NCBI GenBank assembly: GCA_011316305.1
Contig: SAUG01000077.1
Location: forward strand, 248,001 to 312,000
Origin: Rusavskia elegans
Taxonomy: Eukaryota; Ascomycota; Lecanoromycetes; Teloschistales; Teloschistaceae
Length of the DNA stretch: 64,000 bases
Direction of reading: 5' to 3'
Position 1 is the stretch's first letter. Each line of letters opens with the position of its first letter. The position numbers and the translations under genes are program-made. This document shows positions 54,601 to 64,000 of this stretch, one piece after another. The notes under the pieces are model-generated. The model was not told the DNA's origin. It did not search any database and saw only the letters and a program-made list of their open reading frames with translations.

Positions 54601-56233
54601 TCCTCCAGCGACTGATAGGCGTACTTTCAGCGACACTACTCACAATTCTTCAAGGCATGACGAAGGTCATCCGCCAGCTGGACCTCGAACCGACCGTCTG
54701 GGTAATTATGGCCAGTCAGGTCCAGGTGATCGATTTCAGGAATCGATGAAGCCTTCAATAAATTCCAAGCCGACTATCGACCTTAACCATGGGCGATTGA
54801 ACCAAGACTCGTCTTACAGCGGCCAACGGTCAGAACAGTACGGACGCCTCAATACTGGGTCTGAAGTGCCTTCTGGGCCTCGAATGCCCAATGGGAATCA
54901 TGGACCTTCACGCAATCCACGTAATGTTAGCGCCCCCCAACCGCAGCTCAATACACAGTCAATGCCGATCAGTACTCAGAATGTTCCCCAACAGTCACCG
55001 ACGACGGATAGACAGACTCCTACAGGACCTTCATCTGACCGTGCTCCAGCACGACATGCTGCTCCCAATACTCGCCAAAATCCAGCGAGCACGTCCACAC
55101 CACCAATGCCGGTGTCCGATTCGCCAGACACAGCTGGCATTCATCCAGATCGGCTCAAGGCTTTGGTTGGGGCCAGCAATGCTACGTCTGCACAGATCTT
55201 ACCCGCACAAAATCCAAATAGTATACAGATCCAAGGCAATATGGGACGGCCACCGCCTCGGCCGCAACAACAACAACAACCGCAGCAGCAGCCGCTTCCA
55301 CCAGTGACAGTTCCTCGAGGACCATCGAATCAGCAGATCCCTCCCAGCCCTACAGGACCTTCACCTACCAATCGAGGTCCGCCTACGGGTCCTGGTCGGA
55401 GCGACAAGCGGTTCGCAGGCATCCAAGGAGTCTTACAACAAGCCAACAGCGTGCCAAATGGCCCCGATAGAAGTGGCCAAGGCGCCAGCATTCGCGGCAG
55501 AGGTGGACGACCTAACGACGTCAGCACCCATTCTCCGTCAAATTCAGGACCGCCAACGCCTTCAATACCACAAAGGCCAGACCAATTCCAACAGAGAGGA
55601 GATCTGTTTGCTGGCAGGAATGGTGGGCTTGCTACACCTCCGCAACACCCCGCCGACGATGGATCGGCCTATGATCGCAACGGACGAAGAGGGCCACCTC
55701 GTGATGGAGGTAATCATAGAGACGATCAGCATAATCCTAGAGAAAGTCTACGAGAAAGCGCTCGGGATGGTGGGCGCGACAACAACGATCTCGCAGAAGG
55801 GGACCGCCGGTCTTCGCAGCACGCGAGCAAGGCCTACCCTGCGCGCTCATCCTCCCGGCGAGATGAGTATGACTACGACGCTCGTCAACCGCAGCCAGCC
55901 TCCCAACAGCCGCCAAGACGCGAAGAGGATCGCAGTGGTGGTATAAGGAATCTGCGTTCTGATCGAGGCGGGCCAACAGTTCAACCACCGCCAGGGAATG
56001 ATTTAACTCTTGGTCGGGACTCATACCGTGGTGCTCGAGGAGGAGAAGCGGACGTGGCACCAAGAGATCGAAGAGGCGGACCTCCCGATCGGAGAGACTC
56101 GAGCGATTGGGGACGAGGAGATCGCGATCGGAGAGATGGTGGGGGTAGTGGAAGAAAAAGAGGAAGGCCAGCGGGCGATGAGGCGATGACAATGGGTGGG
56201 AGTGCAGAGAAGAGACCTAGAAGAGGTCCTTGA
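48601..56233 (+). CDS. THO2: THO complex subunit 2
   Basis: THO couples transcription to mRNA export and limits R-loops; Tho2 is its scaffold. The gene is 7.6 kb, exons 48601-53510 and 53572-56233, one 61-nt intron (GTAAGT..CTACTAG, phase 2), 2523 residues. The N-terminus is disordered, with KRKRGDRNYSF, Gln-rich and RGG-like stretches. The helical body has AWNVSTSLKPIVFATN, YRQSNYNLLREETEGYSKL, KYLRVSSWWPLDPSSD, HLRFVDAPPRKVMRWAQ and FYVTFWQLSLCDLQVP, which are Tho2 signatures. After residue ~1560 the protein is Ser/Pro/Gln-rich, then Arg/Asp/Gly-rich to the end (ending EKRPRRGP), typical of the nucleic-acid-binding tail. A polyQ run (QQQQQPQQQPLP) lies in the tail. Confidence 0.95.
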
Positions 56234-57018
56234 AAAGAAGTAGTGGACGGTTGGGGAAGTCCGCAATGAAAGAAACATGAAGAAGAAACATGAAGAAGAA
56301 AAAAGAAGAATCTTCTGAAAGAATTACGGGGTAGAAAGAATTGTTGGGAACAGAAGAAAAGGTCCTTTCTTGTCATTTTATGCGAGCATATTCCATGCAT
56401 TGCGACGGCGTTTTCAGCATCATCATCATCAGCGATCCTTGTCTTGCGTTCAACAGCATTGTCGGCGTTCTTGAGCATATTTACAGACACTACTGGAAGG
56501 AAGGAAAGCGGTAAAGATATCCCGGGCATGTCAGAGAGATTGAAAATTGCTGTATTTGTAACTTTGGAGAGTACGTCCTTCATATTTTCCTTCCGTAAAA
56601 GGGGGCGAAGCCACAAATTGAATGTGTCATCTGTCCAATATTCTTACATCTTTTCCTCGATGTTCTTCTTGCACGGTGGGTATGATACATATTCTGCAAA
56701 AGTAATAGGAAAAGAAAAAGCCACGAGCCTTATAAGATACCAAGATCCCATTTGAATCGTGTTTACCTGTTCGTGTTACTTGTATAGGTTTTCTTACACT
56801 CATAATATTGTTTGCACAACTGCTGCATCTGTATCACTTCCCCCGCTGGGGCGTTCGCATTCAGAGGCTTGTCGTATCGACAGTCAGGGGTAGGTAATAA
56901 GGGGCATATGACAGTCAGTATCCTGATAGAAAAATGCTTAGGCCGTTGAATAAAACCTCTCCTTGAATTGCTGGGTTGTTTGTGCGGGCCTCTATTGAGA
57001 TTGATTCCTAACACGAGA

Positions 57019-57030
57019 GGGGGGGGGGGG
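57019..57030 (+). repeat. Homopolymer run of 12 G
   Basis: Twelve consecutive G on the plus strand. Such runs are prone to sequencing length error. Confidence 0.85.
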
Positions 57031-57391
57031 AGGTGGGTGGAGTGTTGGACCCCACTGAATCAGATGTTTTAGTGCGAGAGCGAGAAGTAGGGTAGAGTAC
57101 GGGCTTTTATCTATTATAGGTTGGTTTTACGGTGTCGAGAACGGTGGTGGTGGTGCACGTTCGTTATATATATATACTCTGAAGACTAGGTCAGGGGTAT
57201 AACATCTTCGCCAGCGGCTTCGAATCCGGATACATACCCAACTACCATGCTGGAATTCCGCGCTCAATGATCAGAGAGCCGCTACCTATGTAAAAGCCTC
57301 ATTACACATCCGGAAAGGATCGCATACCACGTGGCCAATAACCCAGCACCCATCCTCCTTCCCTCCCCTCCCCTCCCTCCATCAACCTATT

Positions 57392-57408
57392 CACACACAC
57401 ACACACAC
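57392..57408. repeat. CA-dinucleotide microsatellite
   Basis: About 8 CA units, next to a CCCTC-rich tract, just past the 3' end of the hydrolase pseudogene. Confidence 0.8.
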
Positions 57409-57453
57409 CCCAAACGCCATAAACACCCTCGCAACAACCACCACCAACCACGC

Positions 57454-57884
57454 CTACTCCTTCGGCTCGCTCAAAGACGGAGTATGCCCATTTCCCAACC
57501 TCCTCACATTCCATTCCACACCACTCTTCTCCCGAAAACATAACCTGCCTATACGGCGGCAGTGCTTCATCTTTCATCGTGTGGATATATACGCGGCGAT
57601 TCTTGTAGGCGTCGTCGCGGTAGAAGACGAGGCAGGGAAGCCGGAGTAGGAGTACAGGTAGAGAACGACATCTTGACCTTGTACGTTAATCAGAGGATGT
57701 AGGAGATCGTCAACGAGAGCGGAGATATCGTCTTTGACCGCGAGGTCGGGGTGATTGGGCGTGATGAGGCCGGCGAGGCGTGTGGGGAAGCCCGAGCTGG
57801 AAAACCTCGGCGCTGAAGAGGGATAGGCTTGAGGCGATGTGGTAGGCGGCGGAGACGAGGGCGATGGGTACCGTTGAAGGCCAT
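57454..57884 (-). pseudogene. Alpha/beta-hydrolase pseudogene with internal deletion
   Basis: Pieces of one hydrolase appear in order but in different frames. Near the start (ATG at 57882-57884) reads ALVSAAYHIASSLSLF; another frame then gives GFPTRLAGLITPNHPDL, VKDDISALVDDLLHPL and DVVLYLYSYSGFP, where SYSG is the nucleophile elbow. A frame change follows, and the next piece is YKNRRVYIHTMKDEALPPY, which belongs near the C-terminus in relatives, so the middle of the enzyme is missing. A further shift at a T run gives SGVEWNVRRLGNGHTPS, with the expected catalytic His, before a TAG. The region is about 430 bp where a complete gene would be roughly 750-850. No intact frame exists. Confidence 0.78.
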
Positions 57885-58877
57885 GGTGGAGCTTGTTATC
57901 TGTTATGAATGTTGAGGTGGGAGAGGTGGGTGGGAATAGAGGAGTGAGTAGGTATCTGATTGGGAAGGGGAGGAGATACTCGAAGCTTATATACATATTG
58001 TGGTTAGAATGGGGAATTACCAAGGTTGAGCATGGCAGATGTCCGCGATACAGCAGATCCAAAGATGGTAGGTTGGAAGGAAGTTGCCGCAGGAAGGAAG
58101 GTCTTGCGGCAGGATCGAAGCTAGACGGGAACAGACCACTATTTTACTCTTTGACGTGGAATGACGCAGGGCACTCGGAAGAAAAGGAAGCCTAGTAGAT
58201 TGTTTTGCTTGCTTGCTGGACCTCTTACCTATCGTGGACCCAAGAAAGTAACGAGATATTAAGAGTATTGTTCCATACAACGCAGCATGATATCCTACGA
58301 TCAGGAAAGTAGAAAATCGGCAGGCCGATACCCAGAGTAGCTGACACCCACCAACACTGGTGCAATGTCTTTTAGGAATACCATCATGTAGAAAAGAATA
58401 TCATGTGTTTCTTCCAGAACAGTGGAAGAAAAACGAGTTTGTCACACTCGGCAGCTTTGCTGACCATCTGATATAGCTCGGAGTTTCTACTCTAGAAAGT
58501 CGTCTTGTGCAAAAGGGGAAAGTTCATGTACCTACACTCTTTGTACATCATCATTCATCGAATAGAGATTGTCCGCAACCAATCAATACTGTCCCTTCGA
58601 CTGGTGAGGTGGGCATCCGATACCCCGACTGCCAGTATTTAGACCCTACCACGTCACGGGATACTCCCTAGCACAACGAAATCAACGATAAGTACAGTAG
58701 CAAGAATATAAATCATACCCAGTTACATGACCTGATATATTGTCTTATCCGAGTTCCTGAATTGTTCCTCCTCCTCACTCGATAAACTCGCAAGACTTTT
58801 TTCGTGATTGTCCCAGCAATCACAAAAGACAGGGACGAGACGCATCGCACGGAGCGTTTCATCATGACCGTCACTTG
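57885..58877. other. Intergenic region, no gene supported
   Basis: About 1 kb. The minus-strand frame running to 58062 is an extension of a pseudogene frame, not a real N-terminus. Nothing else is recognised. Confidence 0.45.
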
Positions 58878-60580
58878 TCAGCCGTATTTCCTCTTCGCTT
58901 CCAGTGAATCCGACTTCTTCTGTGAATCCACCTCCAATCCTAGGCGATGGTACTCAAGAGTCTCTCCACCAACATCATCGCGAGTCTCGAAGCGTATTCG
59001 TACCGTCCTGTTCAATTTTCCACTCAAAGCAGCACCCCTCAATTTCTCGATCCCATTTCCTTGAATACCCGCAAGTAGCGAAATGAGGCCGAAATCGTCG
59101 CTGATTGGAGTACCATAGAGTAATGCCTTGGCCAGAACAGCCAACATGGTCAATACGGGATGAACGCTCAGGATGACAATCAGTAAGGCGCTTCTTGTCA
59201 AAGTCCTGCTCTGCTTGACCATTGTGATCTCGCTTGGCGTCTTCGGATAGAACAACGAGGACCCGTAATTACTGTCTCTCTCAGGGCCATTCAAGCTGAC
59301 CAACCGACTCCACAACATCGCGGAAACCAAGGCGGGCCGAGTGTTGACGGACGGCACGAATTTGGGATCGCCTCCAGACGAGTCCGGCAAACGCTGGTTC
59401 CATCTTCTCCTGTGTGCCCAATTAAATTCATCGAGGAATTGGAGATAGATGCCTCCAATAGATAAGGTGTTGTTTTGGAAGACAGATTGCTGCTTTGGAT
59501 TGGCCTGCTCGGCTGTCTGCAGTATGGACGCATCAACCAGTGATACATTCGCTTGTGTGATATTCCATGTACCTATACAAGTGCGCCGCGTTGTGAAAAA
59601 CCTCTCTGCCTGTGATTCGAATGTCTGACCTTCTGCCAGATTCCATCGTGATAAGTAAGTCAGACTCCAATTGGTGAGGCTGTTCTGGCCTGTCCACATG
59701 CCCATACCAACATTTCCAGGTAAAATTTGTTTATCACTATTCGGGGTGAAATAGGAGTCCTGCATCTCTTGCCAATACTCTGGGCTGTCTCGTTCCGACG
59801 TCGACGGATTCAGATTCTGTGTGACGGTCGCGTTGACTTGAGCAGACATGAGGACCGATTGGCCAACTTTCAATGATTCTTGAATAGGTGTCAAGAACGA
59901 AGGAAAAGGAGCGTCAAGTATAGCAGCGGTAGCATTGTCAGCTATCAACAGGTTGAATCCATACGTGCGGCGAACGGCAGGGTTTATCCAGAACGGTAGG
60001 TAGGCGGTCACCAACAATGACATCCCATTGCCGATAAGCTGGTACCCAGGAGCAGCTGTGGCTCCAAAAGCCATGCCAGACGCTTGTAGGATGAGTTTCG
60101 TTGAGCCTCCACTAAACTGTTTGTACGATGCACCAAGGCCCAAGGGGAGGATGAAGAGGAACCAGAGGACCAGACGGGGCTGCCAGGTCATGCTCAGATC
60201 GAAGTACTTCCTCTGAAGGATTCCATCGAAGTTTTGAAGAGTGGATGCGCCGTAGCGGGCTTCGTAGAGCAATATCACCTTCTGCACTTGTTGCTGTGTG
60301 ATGAAAGCCATGATTGAGAGCACCAGCCCGACGACAACCAGCTGATTTGTCTGGCCGAGAAGAGCGCTGTAGCCTTGTGAAGCACAGCGACAATGCCTAT
60401 GACATAAGCGATTAAAGCCACAGCAACAGCGTATACATCTGTCCAAGAAAAGCGCTGGATTTGACGTGGTATACCGATAGCTTCATCTTTAACCCTGGCT
60501 CTTTCTGGGTTCGAGATAGCCTCTCCTTGGGTAGAGTAGAGTGGAAAGTATTGAGGAACGTTCTGGAAAGCTTTTGACAT
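58878..60580 (-). CDS. Fungal multi-span membrane protein, frame broken by one base
   Basis: The N-terminal frame (from ATG 60580) encodes MSKAFQNVPQYFPLY and a first membrane span, DVYAVAVALIAYVIGIVAV, then runs into unrelated sequence. The remainder continues in another frame from about 60375: SQGYSALLGQTNQLVVVGL and on to 58878. Together they make about 560 residues: spans near both ends, a long luminal or extracellular loop with several N-x-S/T sites (NATVTQN, NITQANVS, NWSLT), then SALLIVILSVHPVLTMLAVLAKALL and a cytosolic tail. No intron of workable size can bridge the two frames (only about 18 nt between candidate sites), so one base is missing or the gene is newly broken. Resembles uncharacterised filamentous-fungal membrane proteins; function unknown. 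Confidence 0.65.
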
Positions 60581-60949
60581 CGCAAAGACTTTGCAATGTC
60601 GCTGTTGACTCCAACAGTAGACTGATTACAAAAGATTAACTATCCGATACTTTTGGAATGTGGCCGAGTGTGTAGCGCAAAGGCGGCACTGGCAATTTAA
60701 TGTATTGTCAGACGTAGTGCTCTTTCCTCTCAGTCCAAGGCTGCTTCGTAAACAGACCCCACTCCGGATCTTGTGCGAAGTCCGTGGTTTTGTATTGTAT
60801 CCGAATTGCGGCTGGGCTGGGAACGTTGGGGGCCAAATGCATGACAGGTCTCATATGCAGGAGTGTGCTGACCGGCTGCAGGCGTACACATTTCAGCTGT
60901 TCAAGTACCGGCAGTGAGGCTGCCATGCAATACCCATTTATTGATTCCA
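60581..60949. other. Intergenic region
   Basis: About 370 bp between the membrane-protein start and the nuclease-family stop. No gene is supported. Confidence 0.45.
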
Positions 60950-62011
60950 TTAATAGAGGTACAGTACCACATCTCCAACCACGCAGCGGTGGTCACTATT
61001 GTAGACGCCGTCTTCGAATCGATTAGGAAGAACTGCATAGCCATCCACAACCCATCTGGGACTCCGGACCATTTCTGGGTTTGCGACATCCTCCTCTGAA
61101 CGAGAATGGCCAGATGACACTCGATCTCTGGGCCCCAGCCAAATGAAGTCGATCCTTGCTTGGTCCTCTTTGTCTTGATCAGGGTTGAAGCCTGTGAAGG
61201 TGATTCGATCGCCATATCGTCTTTGAGGGCTGATGTAGTTCCTTAAATCGCACATCAAGTCGCTTGCCTCCATCTCGAGATAGGCCTCTTGGTCGGGCTG
61301 GGAGTTGAAGTCACCAGCCAGAAACACGGCAGCTTCATGTTCAGCCACGCCAGAGACATGGTAACCATATGACTCGTGCCCGTTCCACTCCCTTCTCAGA
61401 TTTTCCATCGTCTCGAGAACGATTCCCACGCTTTTCTTCCGGCTTTCACTTCCTGCATTGTCGAGATGGGTGCAACAGGCGATGATTCTCTGCCCGGTAA
61501 GCTTGGATCTGAAGACGCCAGCAGTAAGGATACGCTCGCTACCAGCGTCCCAACCCTTACTAGGGCGATCGGGGGTCGGACTGAGCCAGATGTTCTGGAA
61601 GTGAAGGAGGTCGAAGAGCTGCACCGGATAGATGATGGGGCTGTATTCTCCCTTGGTGTGTCCGTCCTCACGGCCGACGCCGATGTGTGCCCAAAGGGGT
61701 CCGGTAGGGAGGGGATCTTCTTGCGCGTTTGGCTCGATACCATTTAGGTCATGCAGGATATCGGAGAGCTGGCTGTGGAGGACTTCTTGGAGGCAGATGA
61801 AGGCAGCTGTACTTGGTAGGGACTCAGCTCCGTGATGCGAGACAGGCATGTACGGATGAGTGTTGTAGGACAATTCATTGGTGATGAGTGGACGTCGCTC
61901 TTCCCATGGTCTTTCATTGTTGAGAGGAGAGGTTGTGGCATAGCGGATATTGTGAGAGAGTATTCGTAGGGACAGTGGTGACTGATTCATAGACGATCGA
62001 GTACTCTGCAT
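60950..62011 (-). CDS. Endonuclease/exonuclease/phosphatase-family protein
   Basis: An intronless gene of 353 residues. The EEP (DNase I-like) motifs are in order: RILSHNIRYA (Asn), FICLQEVLHSQLSDI (metal-binding Glu), the ERILTAGVFRSKL and IIACCTHLDNAG strands, VFLAGDFNSQPDQEAY (Asp and Asn), RIDFIWLG and VYNSDHRCVVGD (catalytic Asp-His). All key residues are present, so it should be active. The family includes nucleases, sphingomyelinases and inositol phosphatases; small fungal members like this are usually annotated only by family. No signal peptide or anchor. A second Met, at MNQSPLS (61990), could be the start. Confidence 0.85.
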   Translation of the reverse strand: MQSTRSSMNQSPLSLRILSHNIRYATTSPLNNERPWEERRPLITNELSYNTHPYMPVSHHGAESLPSTAAFICLQEVLHSQLSDILHDLNGIEPNAQEDPLPTGPLWAHIGVGREDGHTKGEYSPIIYPVQLFDLLHFQNIWLSPTPDRPSKGWDAGSERILTAGVFRSKLTGQRIIACCTHLDNAGSESRKKSVGIVLETMENLRREWNGHESYGYHVSGVAEHEAAVFLAGDFNSQPDQEAYLEMEASDLMCDLRNYISPQRRYGDRITFTGFNPDQDKEDQARIDFIWLGPRDRVSSGHSRSEEDVANPEMVRSPRWVVDGYAVLPNRFEDGVYNSDHRCVVGDVVLYLY

Positions 62012-62877
62012 TGTTCCTCTGTTCCACAGGCGTCTTCAGAATCTTGTTGTCTCCATATTGAAGGAATTTCTAGGAAGGGTAGGTGGACTTGTATTAAGGA
62101 AGCTGCAACAGTGTCGGTACCTCGCCGTGGCGCTTACCTATTATCGACTTGTCGAACTTTCCCACTTGTCGAGGTGTCGATATTACAACTACGGCCTTAG
62201 TCGAAATACTGCTCGCCATCCCAACAAAGTCATAGATCGAGATTGTAGAGTACACTTTATTGATTCTGACAATGCGCCACAATTAGAGGAGAGTGATGGT
62301 GCTAACGAAGCCTCGCTAAGGTACCTCGGCAGCAATTTGGGGGCGGCCTTGGGTGGAAGGGTGGCTCGTCCGGGCCATGTGGCAGCGAACGATTAGGGGA
62401 TTAATCTTGGGCCTAGACCGCTGTCCAGGAAATAGATTGATCTGCATGCATGGCCGCCGCATGTTAAAAGATACATAACAGTTTTAATTGTCGGCATCCC
62501 GCCCTGCTTCTGTGGACTGTGACTCGCAAGGAGATTTGGAATTGAGTGAAGCAATGAAATAACACGTAGAGGACCCATCTATTCGTAGCGATTGATCTTT
62601 CCCCCCAAACACCGTCCTTCCAACATCCAGCTCTCCTCCAGCCGCGCCTTCTTCCCACTTGCGGGAAGCTTCCGTGAGGCGCTTTCCAATCCTCACACGT
62701 GCATGAGCACCAAGAAGCAGGAAAAAGTGAAGTGATGCCATTTTCTGTGAGCGACCGCGAGATGCCCCGATGACACGTTGACTTGAGGCCTCTTCTGCAT
62801 TCCAAGGCCCAAGGCCGTCGGAGAGGTCTCGAGGATTCTCCTGCTCTACTCCGCTCTACTGCCGACGACCATCGACC
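62012..62877. other. Divergent promoter region, nuclease-family / SSK1
   Basis: About 870 bp between the two start codons. No motif or RNA gene was recognised. Confidence 0.4.
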
Positions 62878-64000
62878 ATGATGGCCGATTTCAGAGCGCG
62901 GTTCAAGCCACTCTTCCGCCGATCCTCCACTGCCACAACCACATCTTCCAACTCATCCGCCAGCTCTTCCACCTTCGCCCTCGGTCAACGACGCGCTCAC
63001 AGCAAGAGCTCCCTGTTGCTTTCCAAGCAGAGGAAATCATCACTGCCCAATCCGGTCCACGAAGAAGATCCCCCGCTTCCGCTCCCACCAGGCTCAATCC
63101 TCAGTCTGGACGTCCAATCCATCCGCAATGATCCACCCCAAACACCAGATACCAGCTTCGACACTCCGCGTGTAACGCCCTTGGAGAAGATCAACCCTAC
63201 TTTGACCCTCGAGGAGCCTACCCCAGACTTGACTCCCGCTATCCCCGAGAAAAACCCCGTCCCAGAGCCGGATACTGCGCCCAGAGGTACCCTTACGCCA
63301 ACAACGATAACAACCTCGCGGCCGGTTGCCCTTCCAAGGCGACAGTCACTGACGAACAACTCTCAAAGTCGCTTTTTGGAGACCTTGTTGGAATCAGACA
63401 GATCTGAACTGGACCCTGCACCTTCCGGCTATTTCGACACTGGGCCCCTCACAGTGAGTGCAAATATGCTGCACAGGAAAATATGGGTGAAAAGGCCCGA
63501 TCAGTCGGCTACAATGGTCACCATCAGCGAGGACGATCTGGTCGATGATGCGAGGGATATGATACTGAAGAAATATGCCAATTCCTTGGGCCGTTATTTG
63601 GATGCCCCAGATCTCACCCTCCGCATTCAACCGAGGGACTTGCCACACCGACACGCAAAAGGAGCAGGAGCTAGGACGCTGGGCCCGGAGGAGCAACTGT
63701 CAAGAACCCTGGACGCGTACTATCCCGGAGGTCAACACGTCGGAGAAGCTTTGATCATCGACATCCCACGGCGAACCCCTCGACATTCTCCCAACGTCTC
63801 CATGCAATACTATGCGCATGATGATCTTCGACCGAGCGAGAGCGGAAAAGATTATTTCCCGACAGTACCCGTTCAAGGGCAACCCTCACCACGGCTTCCT
63901 CTAACAATCCCCATGAGCGGTGGGCCTGGAGCTTCCCACCCTGCATTACCCAGGTCTATGGGCATCGTGGGCAACGGTCAAGCACCTGCTCTACCTTCAC
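62878..64000 (+). CDS. SSK1: Response regulator Ssk1, N-terminal part (cut by window end)
   Basis: Ssk1 is the response regulator that activates the HOG MAP-kinase cascade under osmotic and oxidative stress. The open frame begins MMADFRARFKPLFRR and runs unbroken to the right edge (374 codons). Diagnostic blocks are KIWVKRPDQSATMVTISEDDLVDD, with DMILKKYANSLGRYLDAPD, LRIQPRD, TLGPEEQLSRTLDAYYPGG and EALIIDIPRR; these make up the conserved N-terminal ubiquitin-like region of filamentous-fungal Ssk1. The receiver domain with the phospho-accepting Asp lies beyond the window. The start is ATG ATG; either could be used. Identification rests on recalled family motifs. Confidence 0.85.
   Translation, partial: MMADFRARFKPLFRRSSTATTTSSNSSASSSTFALGQRRAHSKSSLLLSKQRKSSLPNPVHEEDPPLPLPPGSILSLDVQSIRNDPPQTPDTSFDTPRVTPLEKINPTLTLEEPTPDLTPAIPEKNPVPEPDTAPRGTLTPTTITTSRPVALPRRQSLTNNSQSRFLETLLESDRSELDPAPSGYFDTGPLTVSANMLHRKIWVKRPDQSATMVTISEDDLVDDARDMILKKYANSLGRYLDAPDLTLRIQPRDLPHRHAKGAGARTLGPEEQLSRTLDAYYPGGQHVGEALIIDIPRRTPRHSPNVSMQYYAHDDLRPSESGKDYFPTVPVQGQPSPRLPLTIPMSGGPGASHPALPRSMGIVGNGQAPALPS

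Larger units (their letters stand above)
56234..57453. other. Intergenic region with low-complexity tracts
   Basis: The first ~150 bp is an A-rich GAAGAA-type tract, probably the THO2 3' UTR. It also contains a 12-G run, a TATA-type dinucleotide run near 57168 and a CA microsatellite. No gene is supported. Confidence 0.5.

Noticed and set aside
57215..57240. GGCTTCGAATCC string suggesting a tRNA 3' end
   Set aside because: Only three stem pairs form, and the upstream sequence is AT-repeat without a cloverleaf.
57574..58062. 162-codon minus-strand frame with a hydrolase-like C-terminal half
   Set aside because: The first half is unrelated upstream sequence; it is only one frame of the hydrolase pseudogene.

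Overview
This window is nuclear DNA of a filamentous ascomycete (Pezizomycotina; a Dothideomycete would fit, but the order is inferred). Nearly all genes are eukaryotic housekeeping genes. Introns are short (about 47-190 nt, mostly 50-60), with GT..AG ends and CT-rich tracts. Genes alternate in strand, forming divergent and convergent pairs. There is no operon, CRISPR array, rRNA or convincing tRNA. I reconstructed the exon joints by eye. Where stated, exon lengths sum to a multiple of three.

Layout. 0-5.6 kb: 3' end of an Est1-type gene, a six-exon secreted-protein gene, and a Cys-rich single-pass membrane protein. 6-16 kb: ALG5 (dolichyl-P glucose synthesis), an alpha/beta hydrolase, ATG3, septin CDC11/aspA, a PROPPIN (HSV2-like) and a PQ-loop membrane protein. 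16-28 kb: a WHI3-like RNA-binding protein, a RIP-like decayed MITE with long terminal inverted repeats, a SYLF-domain protein, an MFS transporter and two unrecognised proteins. 28-45 kb: VPS17 (retromer), MEF2 (mitochondrial EF-G2), an ArfGAP (GCS1-like), an RRM-RGG-RRM protein (SBP1-like), TAH18, a nicotinamide riboside kinase with a long N-terminal extension, ETF-beta and a CCCH zinc-finger protein. 46-64 kb: a Rossmann-fold reductase/epimerase, THO2 (7.6 kb), a wrecked alpha/beta-hydrolase pseudogene, a membrane protein with a one-base frame break, an endonuclease/exonuclease/phosphatase-family protein and the 5' part of SSK1.

The genes do not form one pathway. Themes that recur are vesicle and autophagy trafficking (ATG3, PROPPIN, VPS17, ArfGAP, SYLF), RNA handling (WHI3, SBP1-like, THO2, CCCH) and mitochondrial or redox function (MEF2, ETF-beta, TAH18, NRK).

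I found no obvious new multi-gene system. The most interesting signals are: (1) a repeated, abrupt switch inside coding regions from C-rich to G-rich synonymous codon choice, always 5' to 3' in the sense direction, in at least eight genes on both strands; (2) the RIP-like MITE; (3) a tandem duplication of a gene's 3' end carrying a nonsense change; (4) a hydrolase pseudogene with an internal deletion and frameshifts; (5) several otherwise intact genes with one-base frame conflicts, which may be assembly indels or real lesions.
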